Source of the DNA: CAYJXA01 sp964404595
GTDB taxonomy: Archaea > Nanobdellota > Nanobdellia > Woesearchaeales > GW2011-AR9
Direction: 5' to 3'
Assembly (NCBI GenBank): GCA_964404595.1
Contig: CAYOKQ010000009.1
Location: 1-39,631 of the forward strand
Length of the DNA stretch: 39,631 bases
The notes beneath the pieces are model-generated. The model made no database searches, was not told the origin of the DNA, and saw only the letters and a list, made by a program, of their open reading frames with translations. Of this stretch, positions 8,228 to 16,166 are shown piece after piece. The translations under genes and the position numbers were made by a program. Every line of letters begins with the position of its first letter. The first letter of the stretch is position 1.

Positions 8228-9336
8228 GCAGGATCTATGATTATCCTTTAGTTTCGTGGATTTGTGCGGGGCTGCATCGCAGCACCTTAGATGCAGTCAT
8301 TGAAGGAATAAAGAAAGACCAACCAATCGATGCTATTCTCCCTCGGCTGGCAAGCAATACGGAATATATTAACAAGATTTTACGAGAAGAAGTCCTAAAA
8401 CAATTTGCACATTCCGATAGGCCGGTGGTGGAAGTTATTTTAAATTCAGTCGATGCAAAACCAGCTGGACTTGATCGAGAGTACCTTATTAAAGTTGATG
8501 TCTCTGGCAATAAAATTACCACTATTGATAATGGAACAGGCATGAGTCTGGACCAAATTTTGCGATTGCTCATCATTCCATTTAATACGGAAAAGACAGG
8601 GCTGGACGAGATTGGCCGATTTGGAGTTGGTTTTCTCTCATGCTTAAATTATTGTATGGAAGGTTCACGCAATTTAGTAGGATTGACCACAAAAACAGGT
8701 GAAGAAGGATATAATCTTATTTTTTATTCCCCCACGGCGCGAGTGGAAGGATTGCAACTGGCGATTCGAAAAACATGGCGGTATAATCCTGCAGGGACCG
8801 GCGTTTTAATTCGACGGCGCATAGTAAGCAAAAGAAGTTTGTGTGATTACATCAAAGAGAATGTCAAGGGAATTCCAACTTATCGTGCAAGAATAATGCT
8901 CAATGACAAGCCCGTGGATGATGATAGCAAGATGCTCTGGTATACGCAGCCGGCAGCTTTAGATGTTCGAGGAAAGAAAATGGTGCAAGAAGTGGGGCTT
9001 CGCATAAGACTAGGATATGAAAATGAAGACAAAAATGGATTGAGTCTTACTTCCCAAGGTGTTTTGGTGCGAAAATTTTCTAATAGTTTATATCATACGA
9101 TCATCTCTTTTCCAGCAGGAGTCCAGTTGGTGGAAGGCCGTGATGAGTTTAAGAAAGACCATAATTATCACAGCTGTGTGCAGGCAACTTTTGCTGCTAT
9201 GCAAACATATATTCAAGCTTGGCAGGAACAAATACATACAAAGAAAGAAAAATCAGCGTCTGAAGAAGAATTTCGAACGTTGCTTGCTTTGGGACCAGGA
9301 TTGATGTCAGCCGTTGAGCTTAAAAACATTCGGTAA
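8224..9336 (+). CDS. GHKL (Hsp90-like) ATPase, type A, N-terminal part of a split gene
   Basis: A 370-aa Bergerat-fold ATPase. Motifs in order: leading helix KILREEVLKQF (51-61), N box EVILNSVDAKP (E70, N74, D77), G1 IDNGTGMS (DNGTG 102-106), G2 IGRFGVGFLS (GRFGVG 131-136), and in the second (S5/transducer) domain QLVEGRD (301-307), where GHKL proteins place a basic residue that reaches the ATP. The G2 block closely resembles Hsp90. The start overlaps the preceding gene by 4 nt. The ORF ends at TAA 9334-9336 and the next ORF continues in the same frame at once. The paralog at 21936-23603 is unbroken and has the same total length, so this is two thirds of a type A protein, either split, read through, or damaged. 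Confidence 0.88.
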   Translation: MSRIYDYPLVSWICAGLHRSTLDAVIEGIKKDQPIDAILPRLASNTEYINKILREEVLKQFAHSDRPVVEVILNSVDAKPAGLDREYLIKVDVSGNKITTIDNGTGMSLDQILRLLIIPFNTEKTGLDEIGRFGVGFLSCLNYCMEGSRNLVGLTTKTGEEGYNLIFYSPTARVEGLQLAIRKTWRYNPAGTGVLIRRRIVSKRSLCDYIKENVKGIPTYRARIMLNDKPVDDDSKMLWYTQPAALDVRGKKMVQEVGLRIRLGYENEDKNGLSLTSQGVLVRKFSNSLYHTIISFPAGVQLVEGRDEFKKDHNYHSCVQATFAAMQTYIQAWQEQIHTKKEKSASEEEFRTLLALGPGLMSAVELKNIR

Positions 9337-9936
9337 GTGGCTAATATTGACGAGCTGCGAGCAATCTTATTACCAGGTAAGAAATATGTTCTTACTGAAT
9401 ATGAATTGGCTGATTTCTCTGCTTTCTTTGGCACCCATTTGAGAGATATAGCATTTGAAGCAAAATATGGTGCCCATCGCTACTGGAGTGACATTTATGC
9501 CGGTAGTGAAAAGTTCCTAGATGATTCATTGACAGTTACTGACACATTTACTCCGTTCCAATTTAGAGAGAGAATGGCACTGGACCCTTCATTTCTCCCA
9601 AACTTATCAGTGATGGCCAAAATAAAAGAAGTACCATTTGAATCTTTATCCCTAGTCCACACTTCCACCCAGATGTTCCCGACAACCGGACCTTCACCCT
9701 ACTTGCTCCACCAAAAAAAAATATTGATTAACCAGGATCATCCTTACGTAAGCGGACCATTTAATCCGGTCAAAGCATATGCTTGTACCGCGGATTTTTT
9801 GGCTTTAAATGTAATGATAGCTCAGTTTAGTGATCCACAGGAAGAAAAAGCAGAAAGCTTGTTGCAGTCGCTTATGCAAAAAAGACTGTTTCCCCATCAG
9901 CACAAAAGTGGAGAAAAAGATTATTTACTTTCCTAA
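9337..9936 (+). CDS. C-terminal part of the split type A GHKL protein
   Basis: A 199-aa ORF beginning with GTG directly after the TAA of the ATPase ORF and in the same frame. It matches the C-terminal third of the unbroken paralog at 21936-23603: LLPGKKYVL aligns with CFPAKTYFV, GTHLRDIAF with GDEILEKIY, and INQDHPYVSGPF with VNQNHPHIVQTG. No enzymatic motif is visible; it is probably a client- or partner-binding domain. There is no ribosome site in front of GTG, so separate translation would need re-initiation by the ribosome that has just ended. The split lies at a domain boundary, which favours a working two-piece protein over random damage, but a sequencing error or suppressed stop cannot be excluded. 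Confidence 0.75.
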   Translation: MANIDELRAILLPGKKYVLTEYELADFSAFFGTHLRDIAFEAKYGAHRYWSDIYAGSEKFLDDSLTVTDTFTPFQFRERMALDPSFLPNLSVMAKIKEVPFESLSLVHTSTQMFPTTGPSPYLLHQKKILINQDHPYVSGPFNPVKAYACTADFLALNVMIAQFSDPQEEKAESLLQSLMQKRLFPHQHKSGEKDYLLS

Positions 9937-9938
9937 CC

Positions 9939-12900
9939 ATGGCACGAAAAATACCATTATTTAAACAGCAAATTAAGGAATTAAAAGCAGAGGGCACTTC
10001 CAAGCCTTACACTATGGCACTTGCTGATTTAGTGATGATGCAAATGGCAGGAGACTTCACTGAATTTCTACAATCACTGCCAGGAGTTAAAGATCAAAAT
10101 GATTTTGCAGCCGCAGCCCGTCTCATTGCCAAGACCAAAAAAGAGATTACCACAGCAAAATTATTCCCCAGCATTGTAGAGAAAACAATTGAAGCCCAAT
10201 TTGGAGAACAACATGCCGCTTTGCGTGAGTTGCCTCAAAATGCTCTTGATGCCTATAACGCGATGGATTATCCGCGCGAAGTTCACGTCGACCTTCATCC
10301 TGCTGGAGAGCATTTCGCTTTCCATGTACGTGATTTTGGCTCTGGCATGGATTTACCCTCTTTGGTCAAAAATTTGCTTATCCCCTATAATTCCGGCAAA
10401 GAATATGATCCTACCAAAATTGGTGAGCATGGCATTGGCTGGTATTCTGTAGTTGATTTTGCGGAAGTGGTAAAAGTAATTTCCCGGCCACAACATTCCT
10501 CTTCCGCGGTACAGGCCCTTATTTATTATCATAAGAAAGCAAAAGAATGGCGCACCACGATACTACCCCAGGCTCGCAACGGATTTGCGCGCTGGCCAGA
10601 ACATGATGGTACCGAGGTTCGTGCGTTCGTTAGGCAGGAAGATACGTCTGCGGAAAAAGTTCGCGACGCTCTGTATCAATATGTAGGGATGGTTCGAGAA
10701 TCACAGGGGAAAATTTTTCTGGGAGAAGAGCATATCAATCTTCTGGCAGATGAATATCAAGAAGGCCCACCTGCAAATATTGCTGTTAATGGGCAAACTG
10801 AATTGATGCGCCTTGCTGTATCCAAGAGGGTTATGCACGGGAATACCAACGATCCTCGATTCAAGCATCGTGATCAGAATTTAGATAAAATAGTATTTAC
10901 TCAACGGGGTTTATTTGTAAAGTATGAATCTCTTCCATTTAAAGAGGGAGGAATTCAAGCCGCGTTGGCCAAGGACATCATGCGGATGGGATTGGATTTT
11001 TGGGTAGATTTGCCAATGAATGTGACACTCACCAAAGGGAGAAATGATATCATCAGCGACCATCAGCCTTTAGTGTTAGAAGGACTTTATCGTGGATTTG
11101 AAGATTTATTTTTAGATGTGCTGCTCGAAGATCATGAATTGATGCAGGCCCAGTCCGGTTCGCTGCTTGAAAGTATCGCTCATTTATTTGATAGAACTTA
11201 CGCACACGTGGCCAAAGTCGTGGAAGAGAATAAATACAGCCGCAAGCGACGATTCATTGCCAAGAGTGCACGCATTGGCAGCAAAGTTATTGATGTTGGC
11301 AGTTTTATTGCCCGCGAATGTAGTACGGCCGGACGATATATGGGCGGGGTATTTCGGGATGTAGGCCGCGAACTTGCAGCAAGCGGAGTGCAAGCCGCTC
11401 ATTATTTCCGACACGATTTTGGATCAGATATAGTCAAGGCAGCAGCATACATGTACACTCATAAAAAAGAGTGGGCTGCAGCAGCAACCAGAGCTGCATT
11501 CAAAGGTGCAAAAGTTGGAGTGCCGCTTTTTGTCGGGGTAGGCGGAACATTGTATGGGGTTAATTTACTCTATGAGAAATTTGGAATGGCTGTTCCGGTG
11601 ACGGCGGGGGCTCTCGCAGGGACAGTGGCAACAGGAAAAGGAGCCATGTTAATATATGAAAACCGGCATCAAATCGCCGAAAGTTTTCAAAAGACTGGCA
11701 AAAGTCTACGAGATTTATATTCTCATATAAGAGAGCAATGGCATGATGTGGATCTGCATAGGCTTTTTAGCGGTACAGCCGAAGTAGTGCGCGATGGTGC
11801 CGTTGGGTTACTTCATAAAGTAGGTTTGTATGTTAATATCGAAGAGAAGAGAGAACGAAAACGGGAAAAACGAGTCAAAAATTTAACGAAGAAGTATCTT
11901 TCTTCTATGTATAAAGATGAATTTCTGCGCAAGATTATGCATAAAGAAATAATTCCCGCAATATTGTATCATTCTGTCCCCGTTGAGCAAGAGCAACCTC
12001 AACATCTTGTTCGAGCAGATCGCTCCAAAGGATGGTTTGCTTCATTAACAGATATGGTGGTCGGTGAGTGGAACGCTTCTGGAGCAAGGCCGTATTTGAC
12101 ATCTGCAGAACTCTATTATCAACCACAGGAGGTAGTACAATTTATTCAACCCCAACCAGAATTAAGAAAAACACCTGTAAAATTATCAATCGATCAGTTG
12201 GTAGAAATTCATCTAGCAGGAAATCTTATCACCACGGAAGATATCAAAACCAAATCTTGGAAAAGTCCCACTAAAGGAAGTTACCTGGTAAATAATGAGA
12301 ATCCGCTGGTGCAGACGGTAGTAGACCGATTGCGTCAAATTACGACGGAAACGGCGAATATCTATAACGTCAAAGTACTAGAAGATCATTTGGATAATAT
12401 TATGGGATTTGCCAAGCAGAGTGCACTTGGGCTTTATATCATTACACCTCCGGGAATGCTGCATGTCGCTCTTGCGACTATATTTCAGTCGGAGAAGATG
12501 GCAGCGCCACTGGCTGATTCATCTCTTTATGCTTGGATTCACAAAAGACAGAATCAACTTGGATCCTGGTACGCTTCTTTGCAAGGGCCCCTGATTACCA
12601 AAGAACAGGCACGGCACCTAGCACAGGGAACCTATAGCGTTGGAAAAGCTGTGGCCACATTTTCATTTAAGGTAGGGTATCATACAGGACGATGGAGTTT
12701 AGAATATATTATAGCTCCATCAATAAGAGCAATGGACCCACGCCGATATCCTAAATATGCACAAAATGTACGCCATTCATTTCAACATTGGCTTGAAGAA
12801 AATGAAAAAAGCGCGGCAGAAAAGCGCAAACATAAAGAGGAAGAAAACAGAGCCAGGCTGGCCATCCCCCAAGAAGAACGACAAACTCCTCTTACGGTAT

Positions 12901-13613
12901 TGTGGGATTATTGCCAATCGGTCTATCGACGTACTTTTGGCCAGGGTGTTTTTGCTGGCACCACTTTTGATGATGTAGGAAAGCATCGCGTGGAAACTGT
13001 TGCCAGAATAGTGGGTATTGGATATGAATATGTTAATTATATGAATGTCGTAGAAGCACTCGATACAGTAATTTGTGAAGCGCTCGGCACAAAGCCATTT
13101 ACTTCCCGTCTCTGCCACAAAAATCAATTGCCACAAGGTATGATGGTGGACAAAAAAGGCCGCTTACATTTAGATGCCGGTGTGGACAATATAAATGCAC
13201 TAATTCCTTTAAAATCTAAATCAGCCGAAGAATGGGAACAAACGTCAGAGGGAGTAGCGATGCACCTGGTTGATCTTCTTATTCACCAACGAACGCATGA
13301 TGCACTTAAATTGTACAAACATAAACAGGTTAATTTATGGCCTTACCCACATCTGCCAGGATTTTATATTAAGAAGAAAGAGTTGCAGCAAAAAGTATTG
13401 GACTATTTCCTAGAACAAAGAATCCATCCAGGAGAGATAGCCAGGCAAGAAGTGGCCAAAACGCCGGACATTTATTTCGATATTCTTCCACAATCAATGG
13501 GCAGATATTTAACGTATAGCAGAAAGGGGTTACGAGAATTGCGTGTGCAGTATGAAGTTGAGCGAGAAAAAAAACGGCAAGAAGACGAACGAAAGGCATT
13601 GGAGAAATTGTAA
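9939..13613 (+). CDS. Giant GHKL (Hsp90-like) ATPase, type B, with membrane-like insert
   Basis: A 1224-aa protein starting 2 nt after the previous stop. N-terminal ATPase: N box RELPQNALDAY (E97, N101, D104), G1 RDFGSGM (132-136), PYNSGKEYDPTKIGEHGIGW (G2 GEHGIG 162-167), then LTKGRND (364-370) in the S5-like domain. The RELxxNAxDA pattern is the Hsp90/MORC style. Residues about 430-620 form an insert absent from the 775-aa paralog, with two hydrophobic Gly/Ala-rich stretches (about 527-547 and 551-573) that could be a membrane hairpin. The tail aligns with the paralog (GIGYEYVNYMNVVEALD), but the metalloprotease signature has become IHQRTH (1116-1120), with Gln in place of the catalytic Glu, and HGxDF is lost. 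It is therefore likely a non-peptidase version. Last gene of the operon. Confidence 0.88.
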   Translation: MARKIPLFKQQIKELKAEGTSKPYTMALADLVMMQMAGDFTEFLQSLPGVKDQNDFAAAARLIAKTKKEITTAKLFPSIVEKTIEAQFGEQHAALRELPQNALDAYNAMDYPREVHVDLHPAGEHFAFHVRDFGSGMDLPSLVKNLLIPYNSGKEYDPTKIGEHGIGWYSVVDFAEVVKVISRPQHSSSAVQALIYYHKKAKEWRTTILPQARNGFARWPEHDGTEVRAFVRQEDTSAEKVRDALYQYVGMVRESQGKIFLGEEHINLLADEYQEGPPANIAVNGQTELMRLAVSKRVMHGNTNDPRFKHRDQNLDKIVFTQRGLFVKYESLPFKEGGIQAALAKDIMRMGLDFWVDLPMNVTLTKGRNDIISDHQPLVLEGLYRGFEDLFLDVLLEDHELMQAQSGSLLESIAHLFDRTYAHVAKVVEENKYSRKRRFIAKSARIGSKVIDVGSFIARECSTAGRYMGGVFRDVGRELAASGVQAAHYFRHDFGSDIVKAAAYMYTHKKEWAAAATRAAFKGAKVGVPLFVGVGGTLYGVNLLYEKFGMAVPVTAGALAGTVATGKGAMLIYENRHQIAESFQKTGKSLRDLYSHIREQWHDVDLHRLFSGTAEVVRDGAVGLLHKVGLYVNIEEKRERKREKRVKNLTKKYLSSMYKDEFLRKIMHKEIIPAILYHSVPVEQEQPQHLVRADRSKGWFASLTDMVVGEWNASGARPYLTSAELYYQPQEVVQFIQPQPELRKTPVKLSIDQLVEIHLAGNLITTEDIKTKSWKSPTKGSYLVNNENPLVQTVVDRLRQITTETANIYNVKVLEDHLDNIMGFAKQSALGLYIITPPGMLHVALATIFQSEKMAAPLADSSLYAWIHKRQNQLGSWYASLQGPLITKEQARHLAQGTYSVGKAVATFSFKVGYHTGRWSLEYIIAPSIRAMDPRRYPKYAQNVRHSFQHWLEENEKSAAEKRKHKEEENRARLAIPQEERQTPLTVLWDYCQSVYRRTFGQGVFAGTTFDDVGKHRVETVARIVGIGYEYVNYMNVVEALDTVICEALGTKPFTSRLCHKNQLPQGMMVDKKGRLHLDAGVDNINALIPLKSKSAEEWEQTSEGVAMHLVDLLIHQRTHDALKLYKHKQVNLWPYPHLPGFYIKKKELQQKVLDYFLEQRIHPGEIARQEVAKTPDIYFDILPQSMGRYLTYSRKGLRELRVQYEVEREKKRQEDERKALEKL

Positions 13614-13621
13614 TCATTTAT

Positions 13622-13679
13622 TCTTCTTAATTCACTTCTTAATTCACTCATTAATTCACTTCTCAATTCATTCTTCATC
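13622..13679. repeat. Degenerate 12-bp tandem repeat between convergent genes
   Basis: About four to five imperfect copies of ttcttaattcac (variants tcattaattcac, ttctcaattcat) lie just after the type B stop and run into the 3' end of the radical SAM gene. The T-rich plus strand could serve as terminator for the large operon. A short translated frame through it simply repeats ELRS and is not a gene. Confidence 0.6.
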
Positions 13680-14753
13680 CCAAAACGCCTGGTCTTTATC
13701 TTTGGGATGTTGAAACCGATGTAGATAAGGCACAATCTTTTCCTTCATCTGTGCTTTATATTCTTCTTTGATGGCTAGCCTATCAATTTCGGCATTCCAA
13801 TCAATATCCACAAAGGCCGTAATATTGCTGATAAAGTTGCGCTGCTGCTCACGAATCAAGGCATCCGCCAAATGTGCTTTTTTCGTCCCAAACTGCTTAG
13901 TTGCCGGAAATTTGGTCACCGCATTGGCTCCCGCCTGCATCAAATATCCCACTTCTTCGCATCGGCGTAAGTTCGTTCCCGCCACAATCTGCAGTCTTGG
14001 AAATCTGATTCGCAATCTTGCAATCCATTGAAAATATTCATCTGATGAAGGCCCATGCGTATATTCAGTTCCCTTCACCGGCTTGAGTGCATACATGGTT
14101 ACCCGATCTATTTTATATTTTTCTACAAAATCAAATAAATATTTCATGTCCTCAATAGTATCGCCCATCCCCACAATAATACAAATACTGCGCTTTAAGC
14201 TCGGATCTAAATTAGCAAACATATATTCGTACGGTGCCAGCGGCTTAGAAGGACACACATGCTCATGCAAACCGGGAGTTACTGTTTCTAATGATCCATA
14301 AATCCCTTTGATATATGGCATGAATTCATACAGATGTGCTTTGGGAAGTACACCGAGGTTAAGCCATACTTTCTCTCCATAGACGAGGCTCACATTGCGG
14401 ATAATTTCCAGCAAATCCGCAAAAGGCATGATGCCATAGCCGCCGGTGACAAATTCAATGCGCCATTTGAAAATACGTGATAATAATGCTTCAATGAGGA
14501 TGGATCCCATCGAGCGCCGGGAGGTCGCCGGATGCATCTCTTTATGCTGGTTGGTGGAGCGAAAACAAAAAGTGCAATCGCCTAAAGAACAATACCAGCT
14601 GATGAAAATGCAGCGCCCGTACCAGGTTTTGCCGTCAAAGTTCTCCCAGTAGACTTTTTCGGCTTGGGCCAATAATAGCTTCGTTTCATCGGTAAGCGAG
14701 ATATCTTCCACATGTAAGAATTTAGTGGAATCATAAACTTGAGGAAGTTGCAT
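13668..14753 (-). CDS. Radical SAM enzyme, biotin-synthase-like, unknown substrate
   Basis: A 361-aa radical SAM protein. The cluster-binding cysteines are WYCSLGDCTFCF, with C55, C60 and C63, giving CX4CX2C instead of the usual CX3CX2C; C48 lies just before. Downstream blocks fit a TIM barrel of the BioB/HydE branch: FVTGGYG (SAM-binding GGE-like), LETVTPGLHEHVCP, IIVGMGDTIEDM and ALKPVKGTEY, plus AGTNLRRCEEVGYLMQAGAN near the end, which resembles the BioB/HydE C-terminal AGAN element. Archaea hold uncharacterised biotin-synthase homologs of this kind; biotin synthesis genes are not nearby, so BioB activity is not claimed. The start is leaderless with TATA (tctttaaggtaa-like, 14776-14789). 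It ends tail to tail with the GHKL operon. Confidence 0.8.
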   Translation of the reverse strand: MQLPQVYDSTKFLHVEDISLTDETKLLLAQAEKVYWENFDGKTWYGRCIFISWYCSLGDCTFCFRSTNQHKEMHPATSRRSMGSILIEALLSRIFKWRIEFVTGGYGIMPFADLLEIIRNVSLVYGEKVWLNLGVLPKAHLYEFMPYIKGIYGSLETVTPGLHEHVCPSKPLAPYEYMFANLDPSLKRSICIIVGMGDTIEDMKYLFDFVEKYKIDRVTMYALKPVKGTEYTHGPSSDEYFQWIARLRIRFPRLQIVAGTNLRRCEEVGYLMQAGANAVTKFPATKQFGTKKAHLADALIREQQRNFISNITAFVDIDWNAEIDRLAIKEEYKAQMKEKIVPYLHRFQHPKDKDQAFWDEE

Positions 14754-14795
14754 GAGATTATTTTTGAGCCGGATATTCTTAAAGGTTTGGGAGAA

Positions 14796-15572
14796 TTATG
14801 TATCCATCTTTACTGCTACAAATCGCAGCCGTTTGTAATCCGCCCACCACGTGCCGTCACGATATAATTTTGAACGAGCTACTTCTTCCACTTTCAGGAA
14901 AAAATTATGCCTGTCAGATGGCCGAATATCTTTTACATACGATTGTCCGAATAACTCTACCCAACGGCGTAATCCGTCTTTCCCGGAAAGCTTTGTAGGG
15001 CGGGCAAAAAGAACAGCAGATTTTACATGAAATCCGTGCTGCTCTAGAAGCGCAGTATATTCGCTGATATCAGGAAAATACCAAGGAGGCGGGAATGAAT
15101 GATAGTCCAAAGCACTGCGCACTTCTTCGATTGCTGACTGAATGCTTCTTACATTCCCTTTTCCTCCAAGTTCGGCGATAAAACGCCCTCCTTTTCGAAG
15201 AGAATCATAAATAACCTTGACTACTTTTGCCGCAGGCCGTATCCAATGCAGAGCCGCGTTGGAGAAAACCGCATCGTACTGGATATCAGCTTTATAATCT
15301 CGCACATCGGCAACTTCAAAAGAAAGGGCAGGATATTTTTGACGAGCTTGGGCAATCATTGAATCGGAGAAGTCTATACCTTTGACGACACTTCCAAAGC
15401 CAGCAATTTTTTGAGTAAGATCGCCGGTCCCGCAGCCTACGTCTAAAATCTTCTCTCCTGATCGTGGAGCTAAGAGATCAACCAGACTTTGCGCTTCCTC
15501 TGAAACATAAGAAAAATACTGATCGTAATCAGGTCCATTCCATTTCATGTTCGGCAACATCTCATTCTTCAT
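14796..15572 (-). CDS. Class I SAM-dependent methyltransferase
   Basis: A 258-aa methyltransferase resembling the trans-aconitate/malonyl-ACP methyltransferase branch. Motif I is KILDVGCGTGDL, followed by GIDFSDSMIAQAR (acidic ribose-binding Asp), FEVADVRDY, and the post-motif YDAVFSNAALHWI; the AALHWI signature is typical of that branch. Carboxyl methylation of a small acid is therefore plausible, but the substrate is unknown. The frame is open further upstream, but ATG 15572 is chosen because the TATA element on this strand (15595-15608) predicts transcription starting about here. ATG 15560 is an alternative. It shares an intergenic promoter region with the divergent PIN gene. Confidence 0.8.
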   Translation of the reverse strand: MKNEMLPNMKWNGPDYDQYFSYVSEEAQSLVDLLAPRSGEKILDVGCGTGDLTQKIAGFGSVVKGIDFSDSMIAQARQKYPALSFEVADVRDYKADIQYDAVFSNAALHWIRPAAKVVKVIYDSLRKGGRFIAELGGKGNVRSIQSAIEEVRSALDYHSFPPPWYFPDISEYTALLEQHGFHVKSAVLFARPTKLSGKDGLRRWVELFGQSYVKDIRPSDRHNFFLKVEEVARSKLYRDGTWWADYKRLRFVAVKMDT

Positions 15573-15594
15573 TTCCGGGCATAAGCAGATAAAG

Positions 15595-15663
15595 TATTTT
15601 ATAAATATTACTTTAAATCGAAGGCATGCTTCTTTATAAATATTATGCAAAAAGTATATAAAT
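15595..15663. promoter_or_regulatory. Divergent promoter pair for methyltransferase and PIN genes
   Basis: Two TATA boxes sit back to back. On the minus strand, aatatttataaaat (15595-15608) lies about 25-30 nt before ATG 15572. On the plus strand, gtatataaat (15654-15663) lies about 25 nt before ATG 15684. Each predicts a leaderless or nearly leaderless transcript and decides the start codon chosen for the adjacent gene. Confidence 0.6.
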
Positions 15664-15683
15664 AAGAGGGCATATGTGTGATT

Positions 15684-16109
15684 ATGCAACTAGTCTACTG
15701 CGACACCTGCGTTTACATAGATTATTATGAATGGCGTCCCGGAAAAAATTGGTTGCATTTTGGTGAGGAAGCAAAGAGGCTTTTTGATCAGATTGAATCT
15801 GGCTATTATGGGATTATTGTATCAGATCACCTTGCATTTCAATTGCGAGGATTTAAAAGATATAATGAATTCGTCGAGAAAATGAGGCAGAAAGGCCAAT
15901 TAGTAGAAATTCATAAGACCCAAGAAGATAAGAGAAAAGCTAATGAGCATGTTAAGAACAACCCAGAAGCTGAGTTTGAAGATGCAGTACATGCAGAGTT
16001 GGCAATCAGAGCAGGAGCAGATTTTTTTGTAACCAGGAATATTGAACATTTTGGTTCCTATGGGAGCAAACTAAGGATCTGCTTCCCAGAACATGTAGGT
16101 TTAACATAG
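15684..16109 (+). CDS. PIN-domain nuclease (VapC-like)
   Basis: A 141-aa protein with the acidic residues of a PIN domain: an early Asp in LVYCDTCVYID, Glu/Asp in EFEDAVHAELAIRAGADFFV (the ED..HAELA helix) and the late VTRN element. PIN proteins cut RNA, and VapC members are toxins. No small antitoxin gene sits directly upstream; the next gene downstream is a winged-helix protein with its own promoter. It could thus be an orphan PIN nuclease or a toxin with an unusual partner. ATG 15684 is preferred to GTG 15678 for its distance from the TATA box at 15654. Confidence 0.8.
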   Translation: MQLVYCDTCVYIDYYEWRPGKNWLHFGEEAKRLFDQIESGYYGIIVSDHLAFQLRGFKRYNEFVEKMRQKGQLVEIHKTQEDKRKANEHVKNNPEAEFEDAVHAELAIRAGADFFVTRNIEHFGSYGSKLRICFPEHVGLT

Positions 16110-16166
16110 TCATATATACATATAAGCACATAACATTTAAATTAACAAAAGTATTACAATACTCCA

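Noticed and set aside
9320..9350. A hidden intron at the in-frame TAA of the type A GHKL gene
   Set aside because: No BHB pairing could be drawn around the stop, and the alignment to the unsplit paralog shows no extra residues.
13472..13735. 87-aa ORF with ELRS repeats on the minus strand
   Set aside because: It is a translation of the 12-bp tandem repeat overlapping the ends of two real genes.
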